Shown here piece by piece: positions 55,061 through 63,613 of a DNA stretch of 64,000 nt (positions within the stretch are counted from its first letter, which is position 1; each line of letters begins with the position of its first letter). The notes beneath the pieces are model-generated. The model was not told the DNA's origin. It worked only from the letters and a program-made list of their open reading frames with translations, and searched no databases. A program made the translations under genes and the position numbers. The DNA lies in assembly GCF_010671925.1 (NCBI RefSeq), contig NZ_JAAHIH010000001.1:485053-549052 (forward strand). Direction: 5' to 3'. This DNA is from Moorena sp. SIOASIH. GTDB taxonomy: Bacteria; Cyanobacteriota; Cyanobacteriia; Cyanobacteriales; Coleofasciculaceae.

Positions 55061-55072
55061 TAATTTAACGTT

Positions 55073-55300
55073 TTACGGGATAATCAAGTACTTGACGGTA
55101 ATTGTGATGAACTCTCCCGGAATGCCCGTTGGCTGAAGAGGAGTCCAGTCGGAAATTTCCGTGTAACGGAGTACATAGAGGGTATGCATCGTATTCAGTA
55201 TGGCCTTGCGGGACCCCTTTAAAATGTGCTGAACACGGATTTTTTTTGGGGAAGATTCCTCAGGAGTATTGTCTGAATTAGGCGGTAATTGTGAAGGCAT
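55073..55300 (-). CDS. Small conserved cyanobacterial-type protein of unknown function
   Basis: A 75-residue protein. An open frame reaches to 55363, but the ATG at 55300 (MPSQLPPNSDNTPEE) follows AAGGTTCACCTT and gives the more natural start: the extra 21 residues are AT-rich leader translation. A disordered acidic N-terminus is followed by an ordered part, KIRVQHILKGSRKAILNTMH, TLYVLRYTEISDWTPLQP and GEFITITVKYLI. I do not recognise a named family. The well-formed RBS region and downstream hairpin support a real gene. Confidence 0.7.
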   Translation of the reverse strand: MPSQLPPNSDNTPEESSPKKIRVQHILKGSRKAILNTMHTLYVLRYTEISDWTPLQPTGIPGEFITITVKYLIIP

Positions 55301-56064
55301 AAGGTGAACCTTTTGCTTAATATTTACATTTATAATCATAGTGATTATACTATAATTTGTCAAGGGTTTTGAAAATTTTTTTTTGGGGAGCGGTAAAATG
55401 GAGGTAACAGAAAACAGGGAACAGGGAACAGGGAATAAAATTGACTTTATAGTATAAGTATTAAACGCTATAAAGCGATGGCATTTTTTTAGCGTTCGCG
55501 TAGCGTCTCTTTCAGAGAATCGCGTTTTTTTTATGAGTAGTCAATATCGGGATTCGGGAACAGGGAACAGGGAACAGGGAACAGGGGTAAGAGTGTGGGG
55601 AGAGGGGAGATAGAAGAAATAGTTTTCGATAATTTGGTATATTTAAATACATTTTTGCGGATTTTTATCCTACTTACTGTTGTGTTAACAACAACGATAG
55701 ACAGACATCCGCCATTTTGGTAAACGTTGATTACTGGATTCAATACTTCTGGTAGTAAATGGACTAGTAAATATTTTTTTAGGGAACAGGGAACAGGGAA
55801 CAGGGAACAGGGAAAAAATACTATATACCTCATTAGGCGATAAACCGCTATAAATAGGAATTTTTTTTAAATAACTTTGATATTTTTTTTTGGGTGTGTT
55901 AAATTTAAAATAGTTTGAATTATCTATTCATAAATACTATATAATACCGCTTCTATTAGTAATGAATTAAACATTATTTTCCCCGATTCCCGATTCCCGA
56001 CTCCCGACTCCCGATTCCCGATTCCCGATTCCCTACTCCCTACTCCCTACTCCCTACTCCCTTC
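55301..56064. repeat. Long repeat-filled gap: GGGAACA, GATTCCC and CTACTCC arrays, small repeats
   Basis: GGGAACA arrays at 55414-55434, 55556-55584 and 55781-55815. GCGTTCGCGTAGCGTCTCTT followed by TCAGAGAATCGCG (55492-55525) is a small dispersed repeat. A TATAGC-family right end (ATATACCTCATTAGGCGATA and onward) lies near 55852. GATTCCC/CTACTCC heptamers (55982-56061) abut the next ATG. No gene is seen. Confidence 0.8.
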
Positions 56065-56065
56065 T

Positions 56066-57340
56066 ATGATTAACTCTGAATCCTTAAAAGCTATTGAAAA
56101 CGCTAGACTAAATGACAATATTGGTAAGCCCCTTTATGACTCCTATTGTTTCTCCCAGATTCCCCAGATGATCTATCATCTGCTCACCGGTCAAGGAAAC
56201 ATGGGTTTACCTAGGAGTGTATTAGGAGAATTACCGGAACGCTATGATAAGGTTATTCTGATTTTTGTTGATGCTTTCGGCTGGCGCTTTTTTCAGGAAT
56301 ATCTTGAACAATCGGAATTTTTGAAGCGGTTTGTAGTGGAAGGTGTTGCTTCTAAATTGACTACCCAGTTTCCTTCCACAACTGCTGCTCATGTGACTAG
56401 TATTCACTCAGGGCTTCCGGTTGGTGAGAGTGGTGTCTTCCATTGGTTTTACTATGAGCCGCTGTTGGATGATATTATTGCTCCCTTGATGTTCTCGTTT
56501 GCTGGTGATAAGCAACGGGGAACCTTACACACAACTGGCATTTCTGAGCAAAGCCTTTTCCCTACCCAAACTCTCTATCACAAATTGCAACAGTATGGTG
56601 TGCAATCCTATTGTTTTCAACACTACAATTATGCTTACTCTCCCTTTTCACGAGCGGTGTGTGATGGGGCAACTACTATTTCCTACAAAACTATTCCTGA
56701 AGCATTAGTTAACCTGACTGAAGCAGCGATCGCTGAATCCCAGAAGAGCTACTTTTTCCTGTATTTGGATACTGTTGATGGGATGGCTCATAAATACGGT
56801 CCTGACTCCCTCCAGTTCCAGGCTGAAGTTAGCACACTTTTGCTAACTATGGAGCGACTTTTATATCAGAAGGTAGCTGGTAAGCTGAAGAATACATTGT
56901 TACTAATTACGGCTGATCATGGACAAATAGAGATTTCACCAGAGACTACTATTTATTTGAATCAGCTTACTCCTTCCATTGAGCAGTTTATTAAAAGGAA
57001 TGCCCAAGGTAAACTGTTGGTGCCAGGGGGGTCATGTCGGGATATGGTGTTGTACATTCAAGAAGACCATTTGGATAAAGTCTATGATTTGCTTACGGAG
57101 CAGTTGGCAGATCGAGCAACAGTGTACCGCACCACAACATTAATTGAAGAAGGGTATTTCGGTATAGGTGAACTCTCGCCACTATTGCTGAATCGGTTAG
57201 GCAATTTAGTGATTTTACCCCATAAGTATGAAACGGTTTGGTGGTATGAAGAAGACCGTTTTGAACAACATAAGTTTGGCGCTCATGGGGGGTTGTCAAA
57301 GGAAGAGATGGAAACGATTTTGTTAGCGATTGAGTGCTAA
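56066..57340 (+). CDS. Alkaline-phosphatase-superfamily phosphodiesterase
   Basis: A 424-residue metal-dependent enzyme of the type I phosphodiesterase/nucleotide pyrophosphatase group. Metal/nucleophile motifs: KVILIFVDAFGWRFFQ (Asp ligand), LTTQFPSTTAAHVTSIHSGL (Thr nucleophile region), YLDTVDGMAHKYGPDS (Asp and His ligands), LLITADHGQIEI (Asp-His) and the last His in QHKFGAHGGLSKEEM. The full active site is present. No signal peptide, so it is probably cytoplasmic, unlike classic alkaline phosphatase. The substrate is unknown. The ATG lies 4 bp after a heptamer array with no visible SD. Confidence 0.9.
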   Translation: MINSESLKAIENARLNDNIGKPLYDSYCFSQIPQMIYHLLTGQGNMGLPRSVLGELPERYDKVILIFVDAFGWRFFQEYLEQSEFLKRFVVEGVASKLTTQFPSTTAAHVTSIHSGLPVGESGVFHWFYYEPLLDDIIAPLMFSFAGDKQRGTLHTTGISEQSLFPTQTLYHKLQQYGVQSYCFQHYNYAYSPFSRAVCDGATTISYKTIPEALVNLTEAAIAESQKSYFFLYLDTVDGMAHKYGPDSLQFQAEVSTLLLTMERLLYQKVAGKLKNTLLLITADHGQIEISPETTIYLNQLTPSIEQFIKRNAQGKLLVPGGSCRDMVLYIQEDHLDKVYDLLTEQLADRATVYRTTTLIEEGYFGIGELSPLLLNRLGNLVILPHKYETVWWYEEDRFEQHKFGAHGGLSKEEMETILLAIEC

Positions 57341-57342
57341 AA

Positions 57343-57742
57343 GTTGGTTGAAGGTTGAAGGTTGAAGGTTTGGGAAGGTTGAAGGTTTGGGAAGGTTGAA
57401 GTAGGTTGAAGCTTGTAGGGTGGGCAAAAACCGTTGGCTTCAAATGAGTATTAATGATTAGATTACTTTGCCCACCCTACTTTAATTGGTATTTTTTTTG
57501 ACTACTAAATTTTCCTAGCTCTACTCCCTTGGGAATACTCCCTACGGCATATTCCCTTGAAATTATACTTAACCTACACGTAAACAGTTATAGCATCAGG
57601 GATAAAGCAATAGTCCCCAGAGGAACCCCAAGGGTTTCAGTGCGCGCTTCAAAAACTGTCCGGACTATTAAACAAAACAAATGTAAGTTTTTACGATGTA
57701 AGCAAAAAAAATCACTTTTGCTATTGAGTCGTGAAATTGTAA
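57343..57742. other. GAAGGTT array and 66-bp hairpin repeat
   Basis: 57348-57412: GAAGGTT units with TTGGGAAGG variants. 57415-57480: perfect 14-bp arms GTAGGGTGGGCAAA and TTTGCCCACCCTAC around a 38-nt loop, related to the 95-bp repeats near 29 kb. The remaining 260 bp are AT-rich and show no supportable gene. Confidence 0.75.
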
Positions 57743-58315
57743 ATGACTACTTCTGAGCTAGAAACTGCCCTTAATTGCTATCAAGAAGCACTCAAAAAGC
57801 TAGAAAAGTCTCAATCTCCTCAAGTAAAGGAAGTGCTAGGGATTTTGAATGCCAGGGATACTGTGCAGACAGCTTGGAGTGAGTATAATCAGGTGTCTAC
57901 AACTCATCAAGAGTTATTGGTTGAGTTGGACGCTCTGCTGAAGAGCAAAGCAGAGCAGATTACCAAAGTCATCGACTTAGCTGAGTACCGAAACAGTTTT
58001 CAGCCTCCCGCAGCAGCCTGGTGGTGGCGATTGGAAACAGAGGCACCACTTCATCCCTGGGATCGGTGGGATTGGTTGTTGAAAGTGGTGACAGTGAGCA
58101 GTTGGACGGTGAATCTGAGCTTGTTGGTGGATATTGTGCCCCGATTTCTGAGTGCTGGGACCGGAGTTCCAGGAGTAGCAGTGGTGGCGTTTCCGAGTAT
58201 CTTAACCCTATTGCAAGCCAGAAGCGAACTGACCCAGGCGGGAAAAGAAGGGTTTGAAAAATTACCAAAAGATTTGGGTAATCACGCCCCGTCCTTCGTT
58301 CGACGGCTTTTTTGA
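57743..58315 (+). pseudogene. N-terminal fragment of the TPR-CHAT protein
   Basis: 190 codons, MTTSELETALNCYQEALKKL and onward. A helical/coiled-coil part (1-85) is followed by AAAWWWRLETEAPLHPWDRWD and two hydrophobic stretches (VTVSSWTVNLSLLVDIVP; GVPGVAVVAFPSILTLL). The frame ends at a TGA at the edge of the inserted element. It might still be translated as a short membrane protein. Cyanobacterial relatives continue into TPR repeats. Confidence 0.65.
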
Positions 58316-58654
58316 CGGTTCTGTACTAAGTGTGCTAGTATTAATGTATAAACATACACCCATGAATTAAGGATAGATATTATCTAAAAAATAAATAGAC
58401 AACGTAAAAAATATGTAAAAGATACATATTGCGTAATTTTGTCTAACGACTTTAAGGTCTATGAAAAATTTAGATATAAAAAAGTATCTATCTCTAAAAA
58501 AAATTAAAAGTACTGTGGGGCACACAGGAACTTGGATCCTAGATCCGAACGCTTATGGAGAGCTGTCCTCTACTCTTTCTGGTTCCGACCAGGTTGAGCA
58601 AGATGGCTCTGTGAAGTAAGAATCCCCGTCTCTTCAGAGCGGGGAGTGTCAATC
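58313..58654 (+). mobile_element. IS200/IS605-type (TnpB) deletion remnant, about 340 bp
   Basis: AT-rich left part (GTTCTGTACTAAGTGTGCTA and onward) followed by the last ~36 codons of a TnpB (STVGHTGTWILDPNAYGELS, then STLSGSDQVEQDGSVK and stop) and the right-end hairpin GAATCCCCGTC...GAGCGGGGAGTGTCAA. The internal tnpB has been deleted, leaving a non-autonomous element. The TnpB tail is the same as the last exon of the intron-split tnpB (TVGHTGTWIHYPN). Boundaries are set by the frame of the host pieces, so they are good to within a few bases. Confidence 0.75.
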
Positions 58655-59070
58655 AACAGGCTGCGTATTCCCAAGCATTACCATCAAGAAGCCAAATTCG
58701 CTTCCACATTGTTGCTGTTTGGGATTCTAGTCCTATTATCGTTGAACAAGCCAGCTTTTTCTAATTGCTACAATAGCCGGGGAATCAACAAACATAGAGA
58801 GGGGAAATTGGCTGGTGCTGAAGCCGACTATCTTCAGGCTTTGGCTCTCGATCCAGACAATGCCAAGGCTCTCTATAATCTAGGCTCCCTCTACGAAGAC
58901 CTGCAACAGTTCGATCAAGCCAACGCTTAGGGTCTATTCGACATGTCTTACTTTCCCCGGACGGAGAGCTCAACCTGATTCCCTTTGAAGCCCTGGTGGA
59001 TCAGCAGCAGCAGCAGCAGTATCTGGTAGAAAACTATCGCTTTACTTACTTTACCTCTGGCAGGGACTTA

Positions 59071-60216
59071 TATCAAATCCGGGTGTAGACTTATTGTATA
59101 AAGTGAGTCGGGAAAGATTGATGCCCAAACGCCTGAGACTATTACCTCATCACCAGTTGTGAGGAATTGGAGGAACGGTATCGTCAAGGAGCGTGATGCT
59201 GTAGAACGCAGCCAATACCAAATCCTGTGGTTGAAGGCATTAGGGAAACAGACGGTAATGGTGCGAGAGGCAACGGGGTATTCCGCAGCGCTGGATACGA
59301 GTGTAGCCCACGCGCTACAACCAAGAAGGGGAAGCAGGAGTAGGTGATGGTCGGCATCATAATCGTGGAGCCGAACCAATACTAAACGAGGTTCAACAAG
59401 CCCAACTCCTACAAGCTCTAGAAGCCCCTGTGGATGAGAGCGGGTTGTGGAATGGTCGCAAGGTAGCCGATTGGATGAGTCGAGTGCTCGAGCGTCGGGT
59501 TGCACCTCAACGAGGTTGGGAATATCTCAAGCAGATGGAGTTTCGGCGAAGCCTGCCCCGTCCGGAACATCAACAGCAAGACCCAATGGAGCTTTAAGCC
59601 TGGAAAAAAAACTGCCTGAGCGAGTAGAGCAGTTACGACAGCAGCATCCGGGGGCAGAGATTGAGTTGTGGGCGATGGACGAACATCGGGTTGGACTCTT
59701 TCCCTGTGCTGCATCGCCTCTGGCTCCCCTGGTGGGAAACCCCAATCGCCAAGGTTCAGTGGCGCTATGAGTGGGTTTGGGTATGGGGTTTTGTACATCC
59801 AGCTTCCGGTAAAACTTACTGGTGGTTACTACCTTTAGTCAACATTCAACTGTTTAATCAAGTCCTGGCTGACTTTGCCCAACATTAAGCGCGAATGGTC
59901 CAAATAAACACGTTATCTTAACTGTTGACCAAGCAGGCTGGCAAAAAGCGTGACAAAGTCATGCGTTCCAGTTGGATTGCATAAGCGAGTTTCTTCCCCC
60001 TTACTCCCCTGAGTTGCAACCAGCAGAACGTCTTTGGTCAATCTTGGATGAGCCGATTGCCAACCGGACCAAAGAGAAGATTGAACAGTTGGAGCAGGTA
60101 ATTTGCGCTCGCTGTTGTGTTTTACTCAAGCAGTGCGACTTTATTCGTGGTCTGACCCATTTTCATTGGTGGCAGGCAGCCCAGGCTTAACGATAACTAT
60201 TTAACCGGATTTGATA
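59071..60216 (+). mobile_element. Decayed IS630-family insertion in the CHAT domain
   Basis: 1146 bp with ends TATCAAATCCGG (59071) and CCGGATTTGATA (60205-60216), flanked by TTA (or TA) on both sides. The transposase is broken by several frameshifts and stops: PKRLRLLPHHQL near 59121, SQYQILWLKALGKQTVMV, EPILNEVQQAQLLQALEAPV, WAMDEHRVGLFP (first Asp), VDQAGW (second Asp, about 59925) and PPYSPELQPAERLW (final Glu, about 60000). Removing it joins ...SGRDL and LRLSQES... in frame. Confidence 0.88.
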
Positions 60217-60996
60217 TTACTGAGATTATCCCAGGAATCTGCTAGTAAAACTGCTCCGGTGGTGTTGGGCAATCCTGACTTTGACCGTTCTGCTGGTGAA
60301 TTAATTGCTAATCAAAATCATAGCAATCTCCCCAGTGCCCACCTCACCCGTTCCATTGACCTCTCAAAGCTGGACTTTTCACCATTACCAGGCACCGCTG
60401 AGGAAGTAAAAGAAATTGCTGACATGCTGGGAGTAGACCCTCTACTCGGTGGTAAGGCCACAGAGTCAGCCGTCAAAGGAGTCAATAGTCCCAGGATACT
60501 GCATATTGCTACCCATGGTTTCTCTGAGAGCACTCCCAATCAAGAACTGCCCACACTCTATGACAATCCCATGCTGTTGTCCGGACTAGTCCTAGCAGGG
60601 TTTAAGCAGAAGCGAACTGGTGCAGAGAATGGGGTACTCACTGCCTTGGAAGCCGTAGGACTTAAGTTGTCTGGTACGGAGTTGGTGGTCTTATCCGCTT
60701 GCGATACCGGTTCCGGACGGATTAGTTCAGGAGAGGGCATCTATGGCTTGCGTCGGGCTTTTGTAATTGCTGGTTCACAAACTCAGCTGATCAGTTTGCG
60801 CAAGGTAGAGGATGAAGCAACCAAAGAGCTGATGCTGGCTTACTATCAGCGCTTGTTAGACGATAACATGGGGCGCACCGAGGCTCTGCGGCAGACCCAA
60901 CTGGACATGTTGAAAGATGAAACATATCAGCATCCTTATTATTGGGCAAGTTTCATTGTTTCGGGGAATTGGAAACCGATGGGAGATAGGGAGTAG
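60211..60996 (+). pseudogene. C-terminal CHAT protease fragment
   Basis: About 259 codons of a CHAT (caspase HetF-associated with TPRs) domain, from LRLSQESASKTAPVVLGNPD. The catalytic His is in RILHIATHGFSES and the catalytic Cys in LVVLSACDTGSGRI; both are intact, as is PYYWASFIVSGNW at the end. The first codons before LRLSQ come from the IS630 end. The final residues (MGDRE) and stop come from a GGGAGTA array. Without the N-terminal two thirds, activity is doubtful, though the open frame could be expressed from the IS end. Confidence 0.8.
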
Positions 60997-61285
60997 GGAG
61001 TAGGGAGTAGGGAGCAGGGAACAGGGAACAGGCAAGAGGCAAGAGGCAAGAGGCAAGAGGCAAGAGGCAAGAGGCAAGAGGCGAGATGGAAAAAATAATG
61101 TGTACCTAATAGCTAGGATAAACACTATCTAGCGTGAAATAAAATAAAAAAGATAGATTCTAGTCCCCTTTTGCCTTTTGCCTTTTGCCTTTTGCCTTGC
61201 TAAAACCTATTTTAAATGGGTTTTAGCTTACTCCCAACTCCCGATTCCCGATTCCCGATTCCCGATTCCCGATTCCCTTTTTAAC
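60987..61285. repeat. GGGAGTA, GGGAACA, GGCAAGA arrays; TTTTGCC and GATTCCC arrays
   Basis: 60987-61082 heptamer arrays ending in a TATAGC-family right end (TGTGTACCTAATAGCTAGGA and onward). 61168-61197: TTTTGCC units. 61237-61278: CCCGATT units, 7 bp upstream of the next ATG. The open frame that extends upstream from the transglutaminase gene is repeat translation (PIPDSRFPIPDS). Confidence 0.88.
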
Positions 61286-61876
61286 ATGGACAGTACACAA
61301 GACTATCTACAAACCACTCCAATAATCGATTGGCAACATCCTACAATTCTGGAACTAGCCAAGACAATTGCCCTACAGCATCAAACATCGAATGCTTACG
61401 CAAAAGCCTGTTTTGAGTGGGTTCGAGATCAGATTCGCCATAGCGTTGACTATCAAATGAACCCTGTCACCTGTCGTGCCTCGGATGTACTTAAGCATAA
61501 AACCGGTTATTGTTATGCTAAAAGCCATTTGCTAGCTGCCCTATTACGAGCGAATGGAATTCCAGCAGGATTTTGTTATCAGCGCTTAAGTATTCATGAC
61601 GATGGTGAGCCTTACAGTTTGCATGGTTTGAATGCCGTTTACTTAGATGAATTCGGTTGGTATCGAATTGATCCCAGAGGAAACCGTGAGGGAATTGATG
61701 CTCAATTCAATCCCCCAAAGGAGCAATTAGCATTCACCATTCGATTTCCTGGAGAAGCTGACTTTCCTAACATTTTTTCTGAACCACTTCCTATAGTTAT
61801 TGAAGCATTACAGGCTTGCAGTACTTGGGATGAAATGCTTGGTAGTCTGCCAGATGTTTTGTTGGAGGAATTGTAA
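61286..61876 (+). CDS. Transglutaminase-like cysteine protease-fold protein
   Basis: A 196-residue protein of the transglutaminase-like superfamily. The Cys-His-Asp triad is in KHKTGYCYAKSHLLAALLRA (Cys), EPYSLHGLNAVYLDEFGWYR (His) and IDPRGN (Asp). N-terminal helices (LELAKTIALQHQTSNAYAKA) and VRDQIRHSVD are typical of bacterial family members, which are usually proteases or amidases rather than cross-linkers. The preferred start is the ATG at 61286 (MDSTQDYLQTTP); upstream codons are heptamer repeats. No signal peptide, so cytoplasmic. It is monocistronic. Confidence 0.88.
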   Translation: MDSTQDYLQTTPIIDWQHPTILELAKTIALQHQTSNAYAKACFEWVRDQIRHSVDYQMNPVTCRASDVLKHKTGYCYAKSHLLAALLRANGIPAGFCYQRLSIHDDGEPYSLHGLNAVYLDEFGWYRIDPRGNREGIDAQFNPPKEQLAFTIRFPGEADFPNIFSEPLPIVIEALQACSTWDEMLGSLPDVLLEEL

Positions 61877-61879
61877 GAA

Positions 61880-62190
61880 TGAAGAATGAAGAATGAAGAA
61901 TGAAGAATGAAAAATTAAGAATTAAGAATTAAGAATTAAGAATTAAGAATTAAGAATTAAGAATTAAGAATTAAGAATTAAGAATGTAGGGTGCGTTAGG
62001 GGCGGGCTTGCCCTCATTTTCCAATTCGTAGCCAGTATTGGGATAGCCCGCCCCGTAACGCACCACCAAGTAGAATGAAGAATGAAGAATGAAGAATTAA
62101 GAATTTAGCTGCGTAGGGTGCGTTAGGGGCGGGCTCGAACTCATGTTCACGGTTGCCAGGGTTGGAATAGTCCGCCCCGTAACGCACCAC
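61880..62190. repeat. (GAATGAA/GAATTAA)n arrays and two GTGCGTTAGGGGCGGGCT hairpin repeats
   Basis: 61880-61985: GAATGAA then GAATTAA heptamers. 61986-62067 and 62113-62189: GTAGGGTGCGTTAGGGGCGG ... GCCCGCCCCGTAACGCACCA, imperfect inverted repeats of about 80 bp in direct orientation with related loops, like the copy at 54689. A GAATGAA stretch separates them. Confidence 0.88.
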
Positions 62191-62760
62191 CGGGTCAAAC
62201 CACAAAAATGAGATGCCCCGGTTTAGGCTTCCGATACTTTTTAGCTACCAAAATCTACTTTGCAGATTTTAGCCCACTAATGCAAGCTGCTCTCGCAGCC
62301 AGGGGGTATCTCCCAAGGCCAAGATCGGTTTTGTTCCGCTCAAGGCGCATAAATCTGTGTTTAATAGAAAACGCAACCACTATCATGGTTTGCTTTGGTT
62401 TTCGGCTTCAATTCAAGTTACAGAATGTTTTCAATGACACTAGATTCATAATCAAAGTCTAACATATTTTTGGAGATACTGCAAGATATTTGGAGAAAAT
62501 CGTCAACAGTGGCTAGCCCTCAAGGGTGGGGAGTGTGGGGCGGGGGCGCGGGAAGTGTGGGAAGTGTGGGAAGTGTGGGAAGGGTAGGGAGAGGATAAAA
62601 ATAAGCGATCGCATACTTTGTAATTTTGCGATCGCTACATCCAAAACAAGCAATCTGTCCACTATTTTAATACTCCAAAACCTAGAAAATATAAGCAATA
62701 ACGCTGAAAAATGTTAAGCTGTAAACTGTAGGATTGAAGTCAGTAACTGCGAATGGCACG
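62191..62760. other. Intergenic region with GGGAAGTGT array
   Basis: An open frame of 84 codons (62208-62462) shows no family features and is not called. A GGGAAGTGT nonamer array lies at about 62525-62588. Two GCGATCGC (HIP1) sites (62606, 62629) precede the Uma2 gene. No other gene is supportable. Confidence 0.5.
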
Positions 62761-63339
62761 ATGGTTAAAACCACCTCCAAACTCACGTTTGACCAATACC
62801 TGGAATATGATGACGGCACAGATAACCGTTATGAGCTGGTTGATGGGGAGTTAGTACAATTGCCACCGGAGAGTGAATCAAACAGTTGGAGGGCAATGTG
62901 GCTAATGTATCAATTAGCCCAACAAATTAATCCTCGTTTAATCAGGATACACGATTGTGAATTGCAAGTTCCAGGAAATCCTCAAAACCGCTATCCTGAT
63001 TTGGTAGTGATTACAGAAGAACATCTTCTCCAAACCGAAAAACGCCTCACTATCACCCTTGATATGGAACCCCCACAGTTTGTTGCGGAGGTAGTTAGCC
63101 CCTACAGAAACCAAAATGATGAAAACTACCAACGTGATTACATTGATAAAGTAAAACAATACCAAGAAAGGGCTATTCCTGAATATTGGATTATTGACTC
63201 CCAAGGGCAATTAGTAACTGTGTTAGTTTTGAAAAACGGTAGTTATGAAAAAGAAGAATTTAGTGGGAATCAGCAGATTGTTTCCCAGACTTTCGGTGAT
63301 TTAAAGTTGACCGCTTTACAGGTAATAAATGCTAGTTGA
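62761..63339 (+). CDS. Uma2-family (DUF820) PD-(D/E)XK-fold protein
   Basis: A 192-residue protein of the Uma2 family, abundant in filamentous cyanobacteria. Family signature: [20 protein letters not shown] and [11 protein letters not shown] at the N-terminus, [13 protein letters not shown] (Asp of the PD motif), [20 protein letters not shown] (E-x-V core) and [16 protein letters not shown] (Lys/Tyr). The fold is that of restriction-like endonucleases; a biological role has not been clearly shown for most members. An open frame starts at a TTG (62734), but the ATG at 62761 ([10 protein letters not shown]) fits relatives better. It is monocistronic. Confidence 0.9.
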   Translation: MVKTTSKLTFDQYLEYDDGTDNRYELVDGELVQLPPESESNSWRAMWLMYQLAQQINPRLIRIHDCELQVPGNPQNRYPDLVVITEEHLLQTEKRLTITLDMEPPQFVAEVVSPYRNQNDENYQRDYIDKVKQYQERAIPEYWIIDSQGQLVTVLVLKNGSYEKEEFSGNQQIVSQTFGDLKLTALQVINAS

Positions 63340-63524
63340 TATAGCAATTATTCTTTGGGTAATATATAAATTATTCGGTTTTAGGGAGCAGGGAGCAGGG
63401 AGCAGGGAGCAGGGAGCAGGGAGCAGGGAGCAGGGAGCAGGGAGCAGGGAGCAGGTAAGAGGGAAGTCGGAAGTGAGAAGAGGTAAAAAATTATGTGTAC
63501 CTCATAGCTATGATAAACGTTATA
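63340..63524. mobile_element. TATAGC/GTTATA element with GGGAGCA array
   Basis: TATAGCAATTATTCTTTGGG faces TGTGTACCTCATAGCTATGA with TAAACGTTATA. The inside is about ten GGGAGCA units. It begins right at the Uma2 stop. Confidence 0.75.
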
Positions 63525-63559
63525 ATTTAGGGTACCTAAATGAATTTTGATAATTTTTA

Positions 63560-63613
63560 TTCCCTACTCCCTACTCCCTACTCCCTACTCCCTACTCCCT
63601 ACTCCCTACTCCC
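63560..63613. repeat. STRR (CTACTCC)n
   Basis: About seven CTACTCC units ending directly at the stop of the GNAT gene on the minus strand. Confidence 0.92.

Larger units (their letters stand above)
57743..60996 (+). pseudogene. TPR-CHAT protein gene, disrupted by two elements and a deletion
   Basis: Four collinear pieces of one gene. (1) 57743-58312: coiled-coil N-terminus and first hydrophobic segment. (2) 58655-58930: NRLRIPKHYHQEAKFASTLL, a membrane segment and TPR repeats LAGAEADYLQALALDPDNAK. (3) 58950-59070: CHAT start LSPDGELNLIPFEALVDQ with a six-Gln run, to TSGRDL. (4) 60220-60996: the rest of CHAT. An IS605-type remnant separates 1 and 2, a deletion joins 2 and 3, and an IS630 copy separates 3 and 4. 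Pieces 1 and 2 share a reading frame. CHAT proteases serve in caspase-like and defence pathways. This gene cannot make a full product. Confidence 0.85.

Noticed and set aside
57529..57756. 75-codon plus-strand open frame
   Set aside because: No family features; AT-rich and overlaps the start of the TPR-CHAT fragment.
61178..61285. Longer start for the transglutaminase-like gene
   Set aside because: The upstream codons translate TTTTGCC and CCCGATT arrays.
62208..62462. 84-codon plus-strand open frame
   Set aside because: No recognisable domain and mixed composition; it follows a hairpin repeat and lacks an SD.
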